Shown here piece after piece: positions 9,099 through 16,479 of a stretch of 64,000 bases of DNA. Under the pieces are notes generated by a model, which saw only the letters and a program-made list of their open reading frames with translations, was not told where the DNA came from and made no database searches. This DNA is from Pedobacter panaciterrae (GTDB taxonomy: Bacteria; Bacteroidota; Bacteroidia; Sphingobacteriales; Sphingobacteriaceae): the NCBI RefSeq assembly GCF_013204795.1, contig NZ_JABMKW010000016.1, positions 186,001-250,000 on the forward strand. The letters are read 5' to 3'. The first letter of the stretch is position 1. Each line of letters begins with the position of its first letter. The position numbers were made by a program, and so were the translations under genes.

Positions 9099-10343
9099 CT
9101 ATTTACTAACTTCAATTATATCATACTGATTGAACTGATCATAAGATGAAGTAATTACTTCCTCATTCTTTTGTAAACCTTCCAGTACTTCATAATACAG
9201 ATGGTTTTTACGTCCAATCTTTATATTTCTTTTTGTTGCTTTCCCGTCTTTAAGTACAAACGCCCATGACCCGCCAGTGCTTTGAAAAAACTGTCCCTGT
9301 GCCAGAAGTAACGATTTACTGTTATCAGACAAGGTTAGTTTTACCTGCAACGATAAACCTCTTCTTAAGCCATCCGGCGATGCACCATCAAATGTCAATT
9401 CTATTTGGAACTGACCGGCAGTTACCTCAGGGATTACCTTTTTAACCGTTAAACGGTAGGTTTTACCGTTAAATTCACAGTTTGCCGACTGGCCTTCTTT
9501 TACCCTGTTAATGTAATATTCATCAACACCAGCCTGTAATTTATAACCTTGTAACACATCAATTTTACCAAGCATTTCATTAGCATTATATGATTTACCT
9601 GTTACCGGATCATATGATGATAAGCGGCCTGCAACGGGAGCTTTAATGGTCATATTTTCAATATTCTGTCTAATGGTTTCTAAACTTTCGTTCATTCTGC
9701 TTATAGAGAAATCTATTTGTTGCAATTGCATCGTACGACTCTGGTTTTCTTGCTTTACAGCTTCTCTCAGGATTTTTTTACGACCTTGATAATATTCATA
9801 GTCCTGACTTGATATGTTAAACTCCTGCAAAGTGATTACCTTTTTTGAATACAATACACTGTCTATTTTATATTTACGTGTTGCCGTTCTTAAACTATTC
9901 TCAATATCCATCATATCCTGGCTCATCACCCTTTGGTTTTGTTCAAGATCTAACCTAAGCTTACGCAGCTGATTGATCTGTTCAATTATACTGGTCTCAC
10001 TAGAGGTATAACTAGATAAAGCATTGGGATTTGTAATTCTTAAAAGAGGTGTTCCTTTTACTACACTGGCTCCATTTTCAGTAAAGATCTCTGCAACAGT
10101 ACCACCTTCAGGAGAACTGACAATTACAGAAGTTAACGGAACAACACTGGTATTTAATAAAACTACATCTTCAAAATCTCCATAAAGTACTTTATTGATG
10201 GTGATTTTATCCGGATCGGCATTGTAAACTTTGTTTAATGACAAACTGTACCCATATGCAACAAGACCCACAAAGATCACTCCTCCTACCAGCATAAGGA
10301 TGGTTTTCTTATTGAATCTTTTTTTCTCTATTTTCTTATCCAT
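9099..10343 (-). CDS. HlyD-family periplasmic adaptor (membrane fusion protein)
   Basis: A 414-aa adaptor has an N-terminal membrane anchor (about residues 14-34), a biotinyl-lipoyl-like half near residues 80-110 and a long alpha-helical hairpin (about 115-235) rich in Gln, Leu and Arg. The second lipoyl half (IKAPVAGRLSSYDPVTGK) and a beta-barrel domain follow. The preferred start is the ATG at 10343 (MDKKIEKKRFNKK). An in-frame GTG at 10364 lies at or upstream of the transcription start predicted from the -24/-12 promoter. It is the promoter-proximal gene of the minus-strand ABC cluster and divergent from its probable regulator. Together with the MacB-type subunits it suggests an export complex reaching toward the outer membrane, although no TolC gene is adjacent. 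Confidence 0.9.
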   Translation of the reverse strand: MDKKIEKKRFNKKTILMLVGGVIFVGLVAYGYSLSLNKVYNADPDKITINKVLYGDFEDVVLLNTSVVPLTSVIVSSPEGGTVAEIFTENGASVVKGTPLLRITNPNALSSYTSSETSIIEQINQLRKLRLDLEQNQRVMSQDMMDIENSLRTATRKYKIDSVLYSKKVITLQEFNISSQDYEYYQGRKKILREAVKQENQSRTMQLQQIDFSISRMNESLETIRQNIENMTIKAPVAGRLSSYDPVTGKSYNANEMLGKIDVLQGYKLQAGVDEYYINRVKEGQSANCEFNGKTYRLTVKKVIPEVTAGQFQIELTFDGASPDGLRRGLSLQVKLTLSDNSKSLLLAQGQFFQSTGGSWAFVLKDGKATKRNIKIGRKNHLYYEVLEGLQKNEEVITSSYDQFNQYDIIEVSK

Positions 10344-10373
10344 TTTATTTTCTACGCTTAACACTTACCGCTA

Positions 10374-10390
10374 AGCCAAGTATATGCCAA
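10374..10390 (-). promoter_or_regulatory. Sigma-54 (-24/-12) promoter of the ABC/HlyD cluster
   Basis: On the minus strand the sequence TTGGCATATACTTGGCT has the -24 GG and -12 GC dinucleotides separated by exactly 10 bases. It matches the RpoN consensus TTGGCAC-N5-TTGCW at nearly all conserved positions. The predicted transcript starts near 10363 and gives a leader of about 20 nt before the ATG at 10343. Finding it next to an NtrC-type activator gene strongly supports the assignment. Confidence 0.75.
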
Positions 10391-10452
10391 CTGCTCAAAT
10401 AACTTTTAGACATCTGTAAATCAACTGATTAAATATAACACAAAACAAAACA

Positions 10453-10489
10453 TGTTCAAAATCGGACACTCGATGTACATCATCGAACA
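10453..10489. promoter_or_regulatory. Two tandem 16-bp palindromic operators (putative activator sites)
   Basis: Site 1 at 10453-10468 is TGTTCAAAATCGGACA and site 2 at 10474-10489 is TGTACATCATCGAACA. They are identical at 12 of 16 positions and each is an imperfect TGTtC-N6-GaACA palindrome. Their centres are 21 bp apart, two helical turns, as expected for enhancer sites that load an activator oligomer. They lie about 65-115 bp upstream of the sigma-54 promoter of the adaptor gene and 37-73 bp upstream of the activator's own start, so both cluster activation and autoregulation are possible. Confidence 0.65.
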
Positions 10490-10525
10490 CTTTTAGTATT
10501 TTTGGTTAACAAATTTTTTATTACA

Positions 10526-11896
10526 ATGATAGATGCAACCGTTTTAGTCATTGATGATGATGATGATATCCTTTTAAGTGCAAGATTATTTTTAAAGCAG
10601 CATTTTAGTCAGGTAATCACTTGTAAATCACCAAAAGAGATTAATGTATTACTAAGCCGTAATGAAGTAGATATCATTCTGCTTGATATGAATTACCAAA
10701 AGGGAGCAAGTGATGGACGAGAAGGGATTTACTGGCTGGAACATATTCTTTCCATAGATAAAGACTATGTAGTAATATTAATGACAGCTTATGGCAATGT
10801 TGAACTTGCAGTGCAGGCAATTAAAAAAGGCGCTACAGACTTCATATTAAAGCCATGGGAGAATGAAAAACTATTTGCCACACTGTCTGCCGCTTCACGA
10901 TTAAGGCAGTCTAACAAAAAAGTAAAAAAGCTCGAAAGAATTCATTCTTCTTTGCAAAAGGACATCAACAGGCAGTTTGAAAACATTGTAGGAAACTCAG
11001 AACCTATAAAGCATTTACAAAACACGCTTATAAAAGTAGCACCAACCGATGCCAATGTATTGATTCTGGGAGAGAATGGTACCGGCAAGCAAGTGTTTGC
11101 TTATGAATTACACAAACTCTCGCACAGAAAGAACCAGATATTTATGCATGTAGATCTTGGTTCTTTGAATGAAAACCTGTTCGAAAGTGAATTATTTGGC
11201 TATGCTAAAGGTGCCTTTACTGATGCAAAAGACGATAAGCCGGGAAGATTTGAAATGGCCGAAGGTGGAACAATATTTCTGGATGAGATTGGCAACCTAT
11301 CCATGCCATTACAGGCAAAGCTCCTAAGTGTAATTCAGAACCGTACGGTTAACCGTTTGGGCGAAAGCAAAGAGCGTAAGATCAATGTACGCCTGATCAC
11401 AGCAACCAATATGCCGCTTAATGAAATGGTCTCCAAAGGTACATTCCGTCAGGATTTACTTTTCAGAATAAATACAGTTGAGCTGCTTTTACCAGGATTA
11501 GCACAACGTGGAGATGATATCCTACTTCTAGCAGGCCATTTCTTAAATACTTTTAGTACCAAATACCATAAAAGCATTCTGGATTTCGAACCTAAGGCCG
11601 AAGCTATGTTATTAAGTTACCACTGGCCGGGGAATGTTCGTGAGTTGCAGCATGTAGTTGAGCGAGCTGTAATCATGTCAGATAGCCTTAAGATCGGGGT
11701 AAACGACCTGCAACTCAGTCCACAGAAATTTGGCAGTAGCACACCCATCCAATCTGATATGGGCTTGGAGGAAATGGAAAAACTAATGGTGCAAAAGGCA
11801 ATAGATAAGCACAAAGGAAACATATCAAGAGCCGCAGCAGATCTTGGATTAACACGTGCAGCACTTTACAGGCGTATAGAAAAATTCGATTTATAA
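10526..11896 (+). CDS. Sigma-54-dependent NtrC-family response regulator
   Basis: A 456-aa regulator has three domains. The receiver domain (1-120) has the phospho-acceptor Asp54 in ILLDM. The AAA+ domain (about 150-385) has Walker A GENGTGK, the sigma-54 loop GAFTDA, Walker B GGTIFLDEIG and arginine-finger-region motifs ending HWPGNVREL. A Fis-type HTH (about 415-456) closes with SRAAADLGLTRAALYRRI. The start is the ATG at 10526; the in-frame TTG at 10502 would add eight residues before the receiver. The GAFTGA loop has Asp in place of the second Gly. The stop overlaps the kinase start (TAATG). It most likely activates the divergent HlyD/ABC cluster through the sites at 10453-10489. Confidence 0.95.
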   Translation: MIDATVLVIDDDDDILLSARLFLKQHFSQVITCKSPKEINVLLSRNEVDIILLDMNYQKGASDGREGIYWLEHILSIDKDYVVILMTAYGNVELAVQAIKKGATDFILKPWENEKLFATLSAASRLRQSNKKVKKLERIHSSLQKDINRQFENIVGNSEPIKHLQNTLIKVAPTDANVLILGENGTGKQVFAYELHKLSHRKNQIFMHVDLGSLNENLFESELFGYAKGAFTDAKDDKPGRFEMAEGGTIFLDEIGNLSMPLQAKLLSVIQNRTVNRLGESKERKINVRLITATNMPLNEMVSKGTFRQDLLFRINTVELLLPGLAQRGDDILLLAGHFLNTFSTKYHKSILDFEPKAEAMLLSYHWPGNVRELQHVVERAVIMSDSLKIGVNDLQLSPQKFGSSTPIQSDMGLEEMEKLMVQKAIDKHKGNISRAAADLGLTRAALYRRIEKFDL

Positions 11897-13257
11897 TGTT
11901 TTACAACCGTTTTACCTTCCGTTTAATAAGTCGCCTGCTGGTCATCAATGCACTGGCTGTTCTGTTGTTTTTTCTCATCAAAAAAACGGAGCTATGGTTT
12001 ACCATAATAGGTTTAAGCATCATATTGATTGGTACAATGCTAAGCCTCTACTATTACATTAACCAGATCAGGGACGACATCAATAGATTTATTCTGGCAG
12101 TAAAAACGCGCGACAATACTTTAAACTTCAAAAATAAAGCAACCAGAGGTAGTTTTCCGGAATTGTATGAATCATTTAACGATATTATACAGGTCCAAAA
12201 GGATATACAGCTTGAAAAGGATTCTATGTTTCAGCTTATAAAAACAATTCTGGAACAGGTTCCTGTAGGTGTGATTGTAATAAAAGACGAAAGAGAAGAT
12301 ACAAAACATGAAGAAATTGTATTCTTTAATCAGGCTGCTGCCCAATTATTAAATGTACCTGCATATAAATACTGGCATAGGCTAGGACAACATATTCCCC
12401 AATTTGCTACCGAGATAGAATCTATTGGCAAAGGAGGTAAACGGTTTATGGAGCTTAAAATACAAGATAAACTAATCCAGCTATCTACAGAAGTAATCCC
12501 ACTAAACCTTTACAATACAGACTATACCATCATATCCTTCCAAAACATTAAGGACGAGATTGAGCAAAAAGAATCAGAAGCATGGAACAGGCTCATTGGG
12601 GTTATCTCACATGAAATATTGAATTCCATTACCCCTATCAGTTCCCTTTCTAACACGGTAGACGGTATGATTGCCGATAAGCAGAGTTTAAATTTTGAAG
12701 AACTTGAAGACTTAAAACCTGCAATAAAAACCATAAGAAGAAGATCGGAAGGTTTGCTGGACTTTGTAAAAGATTACCGTTTAATAGCCGAGCTACCAAC
12801 ACCAGACTTACATTACCATACCATTGGCGAGATTTTGCAGCATATTAAAGTGCTAATGCAGCCCTTTGCCAGCGGCCGAAACATCATACTAAAAGTAGAG
12901 CAAACATCCTCAAAAATCAGTATAAACATAGACTTAAAACTGGTAGAGCAAGCATTGATCAACCTGGTTACCAATAGCATCTATGCACTTGAGGGCACAA
13001 CAGAGCATCCTGTTATCGAGATTAACTACAGGTTAGATCAGAACAAGTTATATTTTGAGGTTAGTGATAATGGTAAGGGCATTGAACCTGAGCTATTAGA
13101 AAAGATCTTCGTACCATTCTTTACCACCAGAAAAAATGGTTCGGGTATTGGCTTAACCATTACCCGAAACATTATGAAAATGCACCAGGGAAGTTTGGAA
13201 GTAGCATCAGTTCCTTTCGAAAAAACTACTTTTTCTCTGGTGTTTAAATATCAATAA
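11896..13257 (+). CDS. Membrane sensor histidine kinase, NtrY-like
   Basis: This 453-aa kinase is encoded in a one-base stop/start overlap with the NtrC-type regulator and is clearly its partner. Two close N-terminal membrane helices (about 12-29 and 33-56) leave almost no periplasmic loop, so it probably senses within the membrane or cytoplasm. A PAS-like region (about 115-215) precedes the HisKA box GVISHEILNSITPISSLS. The ATPase domain has the N-box NLVTNSIYAL, the G1 box DNGKGI and the G2 box GSGIGLTI. All catalytic motifs are intact. Its stop codon directly abuts the stop codon of the convergent glgC. The signal is unknown; envelope stress is a plausible guess given the target cluster. 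Confidence 0.93.
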   Translation: MFYNRFTFRLISRLLVINALAVLLFFLIKKTELWFTIIGLSIILIGTMLSLYYYINQIRDDINRFILAVKTRDNTLNFKNKATRGSFPELYESFNDIIQVQKDIQLEKDSMFQLIKTILEQVPVGVIVIKDEREDTKHEEIVFFNQAAAQLLNVPAYKYWHRLGQHIPQFATEIESIGKGGKRFMELKIQDKLIQLSTEVIPLNLYNTDYTIISFQNIKDEIEQKESEAWNRLIGVISHEILNSITPISSLSNTVDGMIADKQSLNFEELEDLKPAIKTIRRRSEGLLDFVKDYRLIAELPTPDLHYHTIGEILQHIKVLMQPFASGRNIILKVEQTSSKISINIDLKLVEQALINLVTNSIYALEGTTEHPVIEINYRLDQNKLYFEVSDNGKGIEPELLEKIFVPFFTTRKNGSGIGLTITRNIMKMHQGSLEVASVPFEKTTFSLVFKYQ

Positions 13258-14529
13258 TTAAATGACTGTACCATCTGGTATAATAGCACCCTTTTTCACT
13301 ACTACAATACCATCCTTAACGGTATAAAGCGCATGATCGCCATCAGGTAAATGTGCACCCCCAATAATCGTCACATTGTCGCCTATTCTACTGTTTTTGT
13401 CAATTATTGCGTTTACAATTTTACAGTTGTCGCCAATACCTATCAGTGGCTTAGTGCCTTTTTCCTTCTCTATTTCAATCAGGGTCTGGTACTTATCGCT
13501 ACCCATTATGTAACAGCTTTCTATATGAGTACCCACTCCAATTCTTGAGCGGATACCAATAACAGCATGTTTTATACATTTAGCCTGTAAAATACAGCCT
13601 TCGGCAATAATGGTTTTATCTAAAGTTGTTCCTAATATCTTTGATGGTGGCAACATACGGGCACGCGTAAAAATACTATGGCTGCTATCAAATAAGTTGA
13701 ATTTAGGAATATCATCAGTTAAGCCAAGATTAGCCTCAAAAAACGAAGATATATTACCTATATCAGTCCAGTAACCATCGTATTGATAGCTTAACACATC
13801 ATATTCAGTAAGCATTCTTGGAATAATCTCTTTTCCGAAATCTTTCTCATCTTCATTCTCAGCAAAAATCTTGATTAAAAGATCCTTATTAAAGATATAG
13901 ATACCCATAGAAGCCAGATAATCCCGACCCTCTGCATGCATCTCCGGGCCAGTATCTGAAATCCAGTCGCCCAGATTAGTTTTAGGTTTTTCAATAAATG
14001 AAGTGATGATATTCTGTTCATTTGCCTTAAGAATCCCGAAATCAGGAGCGTCTTTAGCATTTACAGGTATGGTTGCAAGTGTAACCTGTACCCCACTATC
14101 AATATGTGCCTGCACCATCTCTTTAAAGTCCATCTGATACAACTGATCTCCTGATAAGATCAGTACATATTCAAAGTCATGGTTCAACAAGTGATGCATC
14201 GTTTGTCTTACCGCATCGGCAGTTCCCTGAAACCAAGTCGGATTCTCGGGCGTTTGCTCGGCTGCCAGAATATCAACAAAAGCCAGACTAAAGTGGCTAA
14301 AGTGGTAAGTATTTTTAATGTGCTTATTTAAAGATGCAGAGTTGAACTGCGTTAAAACAAACATGCGGTGTATACCGGAATTTAGGCAATTGGAGATTGG
14401 AATATCAACCAATCTGTATTTCCCTGCGATAGGCACAGCAGGTTTTGAGCGAGTTTGTGTAAGAGGGGCTAACCTAGAGCCCTGGCCGCCGCCAAGAATT
14501 ACACCCAATACTTTGTCAGTCATGTTCAT
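13258..14529 (-). CDS. glgC: Glucose-1-phosphate adenylyltransferase
   Basis: GlgC makes ADP-glucose from glucose-1-phosphate and ATP, the committed step of glycogen synthesis. The 423-aa protein begins with the nucleotidyltransferase motif GGGQGSRLAPLTQTRSKPA (about residues 12-30), followed by KYRLVDIPISNCLNSGI. The sugar-binding part includes FIEKP and YWTDIGNISSFFEANL. The C-terminal third is a left-handed beta-helix with hexapeptide-like repeats (for example GDNVTIIGG). Length matches the family. It follows glgA by 6 bp on the same strand, so the two are co-transcribed. An ATG two codons downstream (14523) is an equally possible start. No branching enzyme or phosphorylase is in the window. 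Confidence 0.97.
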   Translation of the reverse strand: MNMTDKVLGVILGGGQGSRLAPLTQTRSKPAVPIAGKYRLVDIPISNCLNSGIHRMFVLTQFNSASLNKHIKNTYHFSHFSLAFVDILAAEQTPENPTWFQGTADAVRQTMHHLLNHDFEYVLILSGDQLYQMDFKEMVQAHIDSGVQVTLATIPVNAKDAPDFGILKANEQNIITSFIEKPKTNLGDWISDTGPEMHAEGRDYLASMGIYIFNKDLLIKIFAENEDEKDFGKEIIPRMLTEYDVLSYQYDGYWTDIGNISSFFEANLGLTDDIPKFNLFDSSHSIFTRARMLPPSKILGTTLDKTIIAEGCILQAKCIKHAVIGIRSRIGVGTHIESCYIMGSDKYQTLIEIEKEKGTKPLIGIGDNCKIVNAIIDKNSRIGDNVTIIGGAHLPDGDHALYTVKDGIVVVKKGAIIPDGTVI

Positions 14530-14535
14530 TCATAT

Positions 14536-15942
14536 TTAAATTTGGTAAAGATCAATATACTGTTGTGCCGCATTATCCCAGGAATGATCGAGCTGCATCA
14601 TAAACTTACGAATTTCTTTCACTTTTTTCTTATCCAAATATAATTCATAGGCACGCCCCATTGCATGGTTCACATCCCATACGCTGGTTTGGTCGTGGCA
14701 TATTCCAAAACCGGCATCACCAATATCAATTACCGTGTCTTTAAGCCCTCCAATACGCCTTACAATAGGTATTGTACCATATCTTAAAGCATACATCTGG
14801 TTTAAGCCACAAGGCTCTACCCTACTTGGCATAAGCAAAAAATCTGCTCCCGCATATATTTGATGAGAAAGTTGTTCATTATATCCTATATAAGCATTGT
14901 AATTTCCGGGAAAAACATCTTTTAAATGATTCAGTCTCCCCTCCACCTGCGGATCACCGGAGCCTAGCACCAGTACATTTATATCGCCATTTGCCTGATG
15001 CAAAGCGTTGTAAAATATATCCGGTAGCAGGTCTGCTCCTTTTTCTCCAACCAATCTACCAATAAAGGTGTACAAAGGTTTTTCGGGATTCAGGTTAAAA
15101 ACACTGCAAAGTGCTGCTTTGTTTGCCTTTTTACCAGCCTCAACTGTTTTAATAGAAAATTGCTTTTCGAGCATGGCATCTGCCGAAGGATTCCAGACAT
15201 CATTGTCAATCCCATTTAAGATCCCTACAGACTTCCCACGCTCCTGCGCCAGCAAATCCTCCAGTCCGTTTGCCCTAAAGCTTATTTCGTCAAGGTAACT
15301 TGGAGAAACGGTAGTTACCCTCCAGGCACACTTAATTGCTGATGCAAGTGGATTGATGGAGCCTCTCCAGTCAAGCTGGCCTGATTTCCATAAGTCGAAT
15401 GGCGGAATATAGTGAAGTTTGTCCCAGCCGAACTGCCCCTGATATTGGGCGTTATGAATGGTTAATATGGTAGGTACGTTGCTAATATTTCTAAACTGCT
15501 GGCAGTATGCCATCATAAAAGGCACTAAACCGGTATGATGATCATGACAATGAACAACATCAGGACGATGCTCCCATTGTGAAATCCAATCTAAAACGGA
15601 TATCTGGTAAGCTAAAAAGCGTTCTGTATCATCATCATAACCGTAAACCTTTTCCCGGTCCATAAGTCCTGAAATGTGCACCAGATAAAGATCAAACCCA
15701 AGCTTATTGGTTTTCTCTCTGAAAATTCTTACAGGAAAGTTATGGAAGCCCAGTTTACTCCAGCCATCATACACCACCTCAAACTCATTCTCTTGCATAA
15801 ATTTGGTCTGATAGGCAGGCATAACAACCTTAGCCACATGTCCAAGTTTATTTTGATACTTAGGCAAAGCACCAACAACGTCCCCCAAACCACCTACTTT
15901 AGCAATAGGATAGCATTCGGCACTAAGGTGTATAATTTCCAT
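14536..15942 (-). CDS. glgA: Glycogen synthase (ADP-glucose type)
   Basis: GlgA transfers glucose from ADP-glucose to the non-reducing end of alpha-1,4-glucan. This 468-aa GT5-family protein starts MEIIHLSAECYPIAKVGGLG. The KVGGL ADP-glucose-binding motif lies at residues 15-19. Later come VHCHDHHTG, ILTIHNAQYQGQF, the retaining-GT motif GRLVGEKGADLL, and the donor-site stretch MPSRVEPCGLNQMYALRYG with the conserved E-x7-E pattern. It is the first gene of a glgA-glgC unit. An 8-bp inverted repeat ends directly before its start codon and could sequester the initiation region. Confidence 0.97.
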   Translation of the reverse strand: MEIIHLSAECYPIAKVGGLGDVVGALPKYQNKLGHVAKVVMPAYQTKFMQENEFEVVYDGWSKLGFHNFPVRIFREKTNKLGFDLYLVHISGLMDREKVYGYDDDTERFLAYQISVLDWISQWEHRPDVVHCHDHHTGLVPFMMAYCQQFRNISNVPTILTIHNAQYQGQFGWDKLHYIPPFDLWKSGQLDWRGSINPLASAIKCAWRVTTVSPSYLDEISFRANGLEDLLAQERGKSVGILNGIDNDVWNPSADAMLEKQFSIKTVEAGKKANKAALCSVFNLNPEKPLYTFIGRLVGEKGADLLPDIFYNALHQANGDINVLVLGSGDPQVEGRLNHLKDVFPGNYNAYIGYNEQLSHQIYAGADFLLMPSRVEPCGLNQMYALRYGTIPIVRRIGGLKDTVIDIGDAGFGICHDQTSVWDVNHAMGRAYELYLDKKKVKEIRKFMMQLDHSWDNAAQQYIDLYQI

Positions 15943-15973
15943 AATTTGAGGTTTTATAAATCACTCTCAAATT
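15943..15973 (-). promoter_or_regulatory. Hairpin abutting the glgA start codon
   Basis: AATTTGAG (15943-15950) and CTCAAATT (15966-15973) are perfect complements around a 15-nt loop. In the minus-strand mRNA the stem ends at the base immediately before the AUG of glgA, so it would cover the ribosome-binding region. An 8-bp AT-rich stem is weak and could be chance. A translational control role is only an inference. Confidence 0.35.
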
Positions 15974-16011
15974 AGCGATTACAATAGGGAAAGCAAATAA
16001 TTAAAGGAAAA

Positions 16012-16174
16012 AAATTTAATAAAAATGAAGTTGGTTAGTTTTTTAAAAAATGGCATACTATTCAGCGTCTGGAATCAGTTACGCTGAAGAAGCTAAACAA
16101 TTCCCAGGTCTCTTCATCGCATATCCATTTTTTTCTAAGCGCAAAAACTAGCCAACTTCATTTTTATTGAATTT
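16012..16174 (+). repeat. 163-bp element with 32-bp terminal inverted repeats
   Basis: The arms 16012-16043 and 16143-16174 are complementary at 30 of 32 positions. Both exceptions place U opposite G in plus-strand RNA, so the plus transcript pairs at all 32 positions, while the minus transcript would have two A-C mismatches. Nested inside are TTCAGCGT (16061-16068) with ACGCTGAA (16081-16088) and AAAAAATGG (16045-16053) with CCATTTTTT (16126-16134). The interior has no coding frame. It could be a miniature inverted-repeat element or a structured RNA. No target-site duplication was recognised. Confidence 0.7.
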
Positions 16175-16370
16175 ATAGAGGGAGACGTAAAGGGATGGAG
16201 GAGAGAAGGGAACTATCGTCACCCTGAATTTATTTTGCTGGCCAGCTACTTCGTGGTCAGGGTCCCGGACTAGGAAAACCACTTTATCAGACTAGCACAA
16301 CAGGTCAAATCTACCTTGACGGCTCCTTATCGGCCGTTTAGCAGAACATTTTCCAGATTAAGCGTCTAAC
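16175..16370. other. Gene-free spacer with a degenerate CACCCTGA repeat remnant
   Basis: No coding frame is credible here. The stretch CGTCACCCTGAATTTATTTT (from 16217) resembles short repeats I remember from intergenic DNA of this group. ACCCTGA (16221-16227) and TCAGGGT (16257-16263) form a small inverted repeat. The rest shows no feature I can support. Together with the elements on either side it makes up the 537-bp gap between glgA and cysN. Confidence 0.3.
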
Positions 16371-16461
16371 AAAAAATCAATTGTATTGCAAAGAGACCTA
16401 GGAACTTTTGCCCTTTTTCAGGGCAAAAGGTTCCAGACTCTGAGTAGTATATTGATTTTTT
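16371..16461 (-). terminator. Extended stem-loop terminator downstream of cysN
   Basis: Perfect 11-bp outer arms, AAAAAATCAAT (16371-16381) and ATTGATTTTTT (16451-16461), enclose a strong inner hairpin at 16401-16434. In that hairpin GGAACTTTTGCCCT pairs with its complement with one bulged base. In minus-strand RNA the structure starts about 20 nt after the cysN stop and ends in a run of six U, as expected for an intrinsic terminator of the sulfate operon. The A-tract and T-tract arms would also work on the opposite strand. Confidence 0.6.
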
Positions 16462-16479
16462 CAAAAGCAATTAAGAAAA

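Noticed and set aside
13255..13260. Back-to-back stop codons of the kinase and glgC as a special signal
   Set aside because: Convergent genes with touching stops occur by chance in compact genomes and nothing else marks the site.
16012..16174. Insertion sequence or CRISPR repeat
   Set aside because: No transposase frame, no target duplication and no regularly spaced repeats, so only an inverted-repeat element is claimed.
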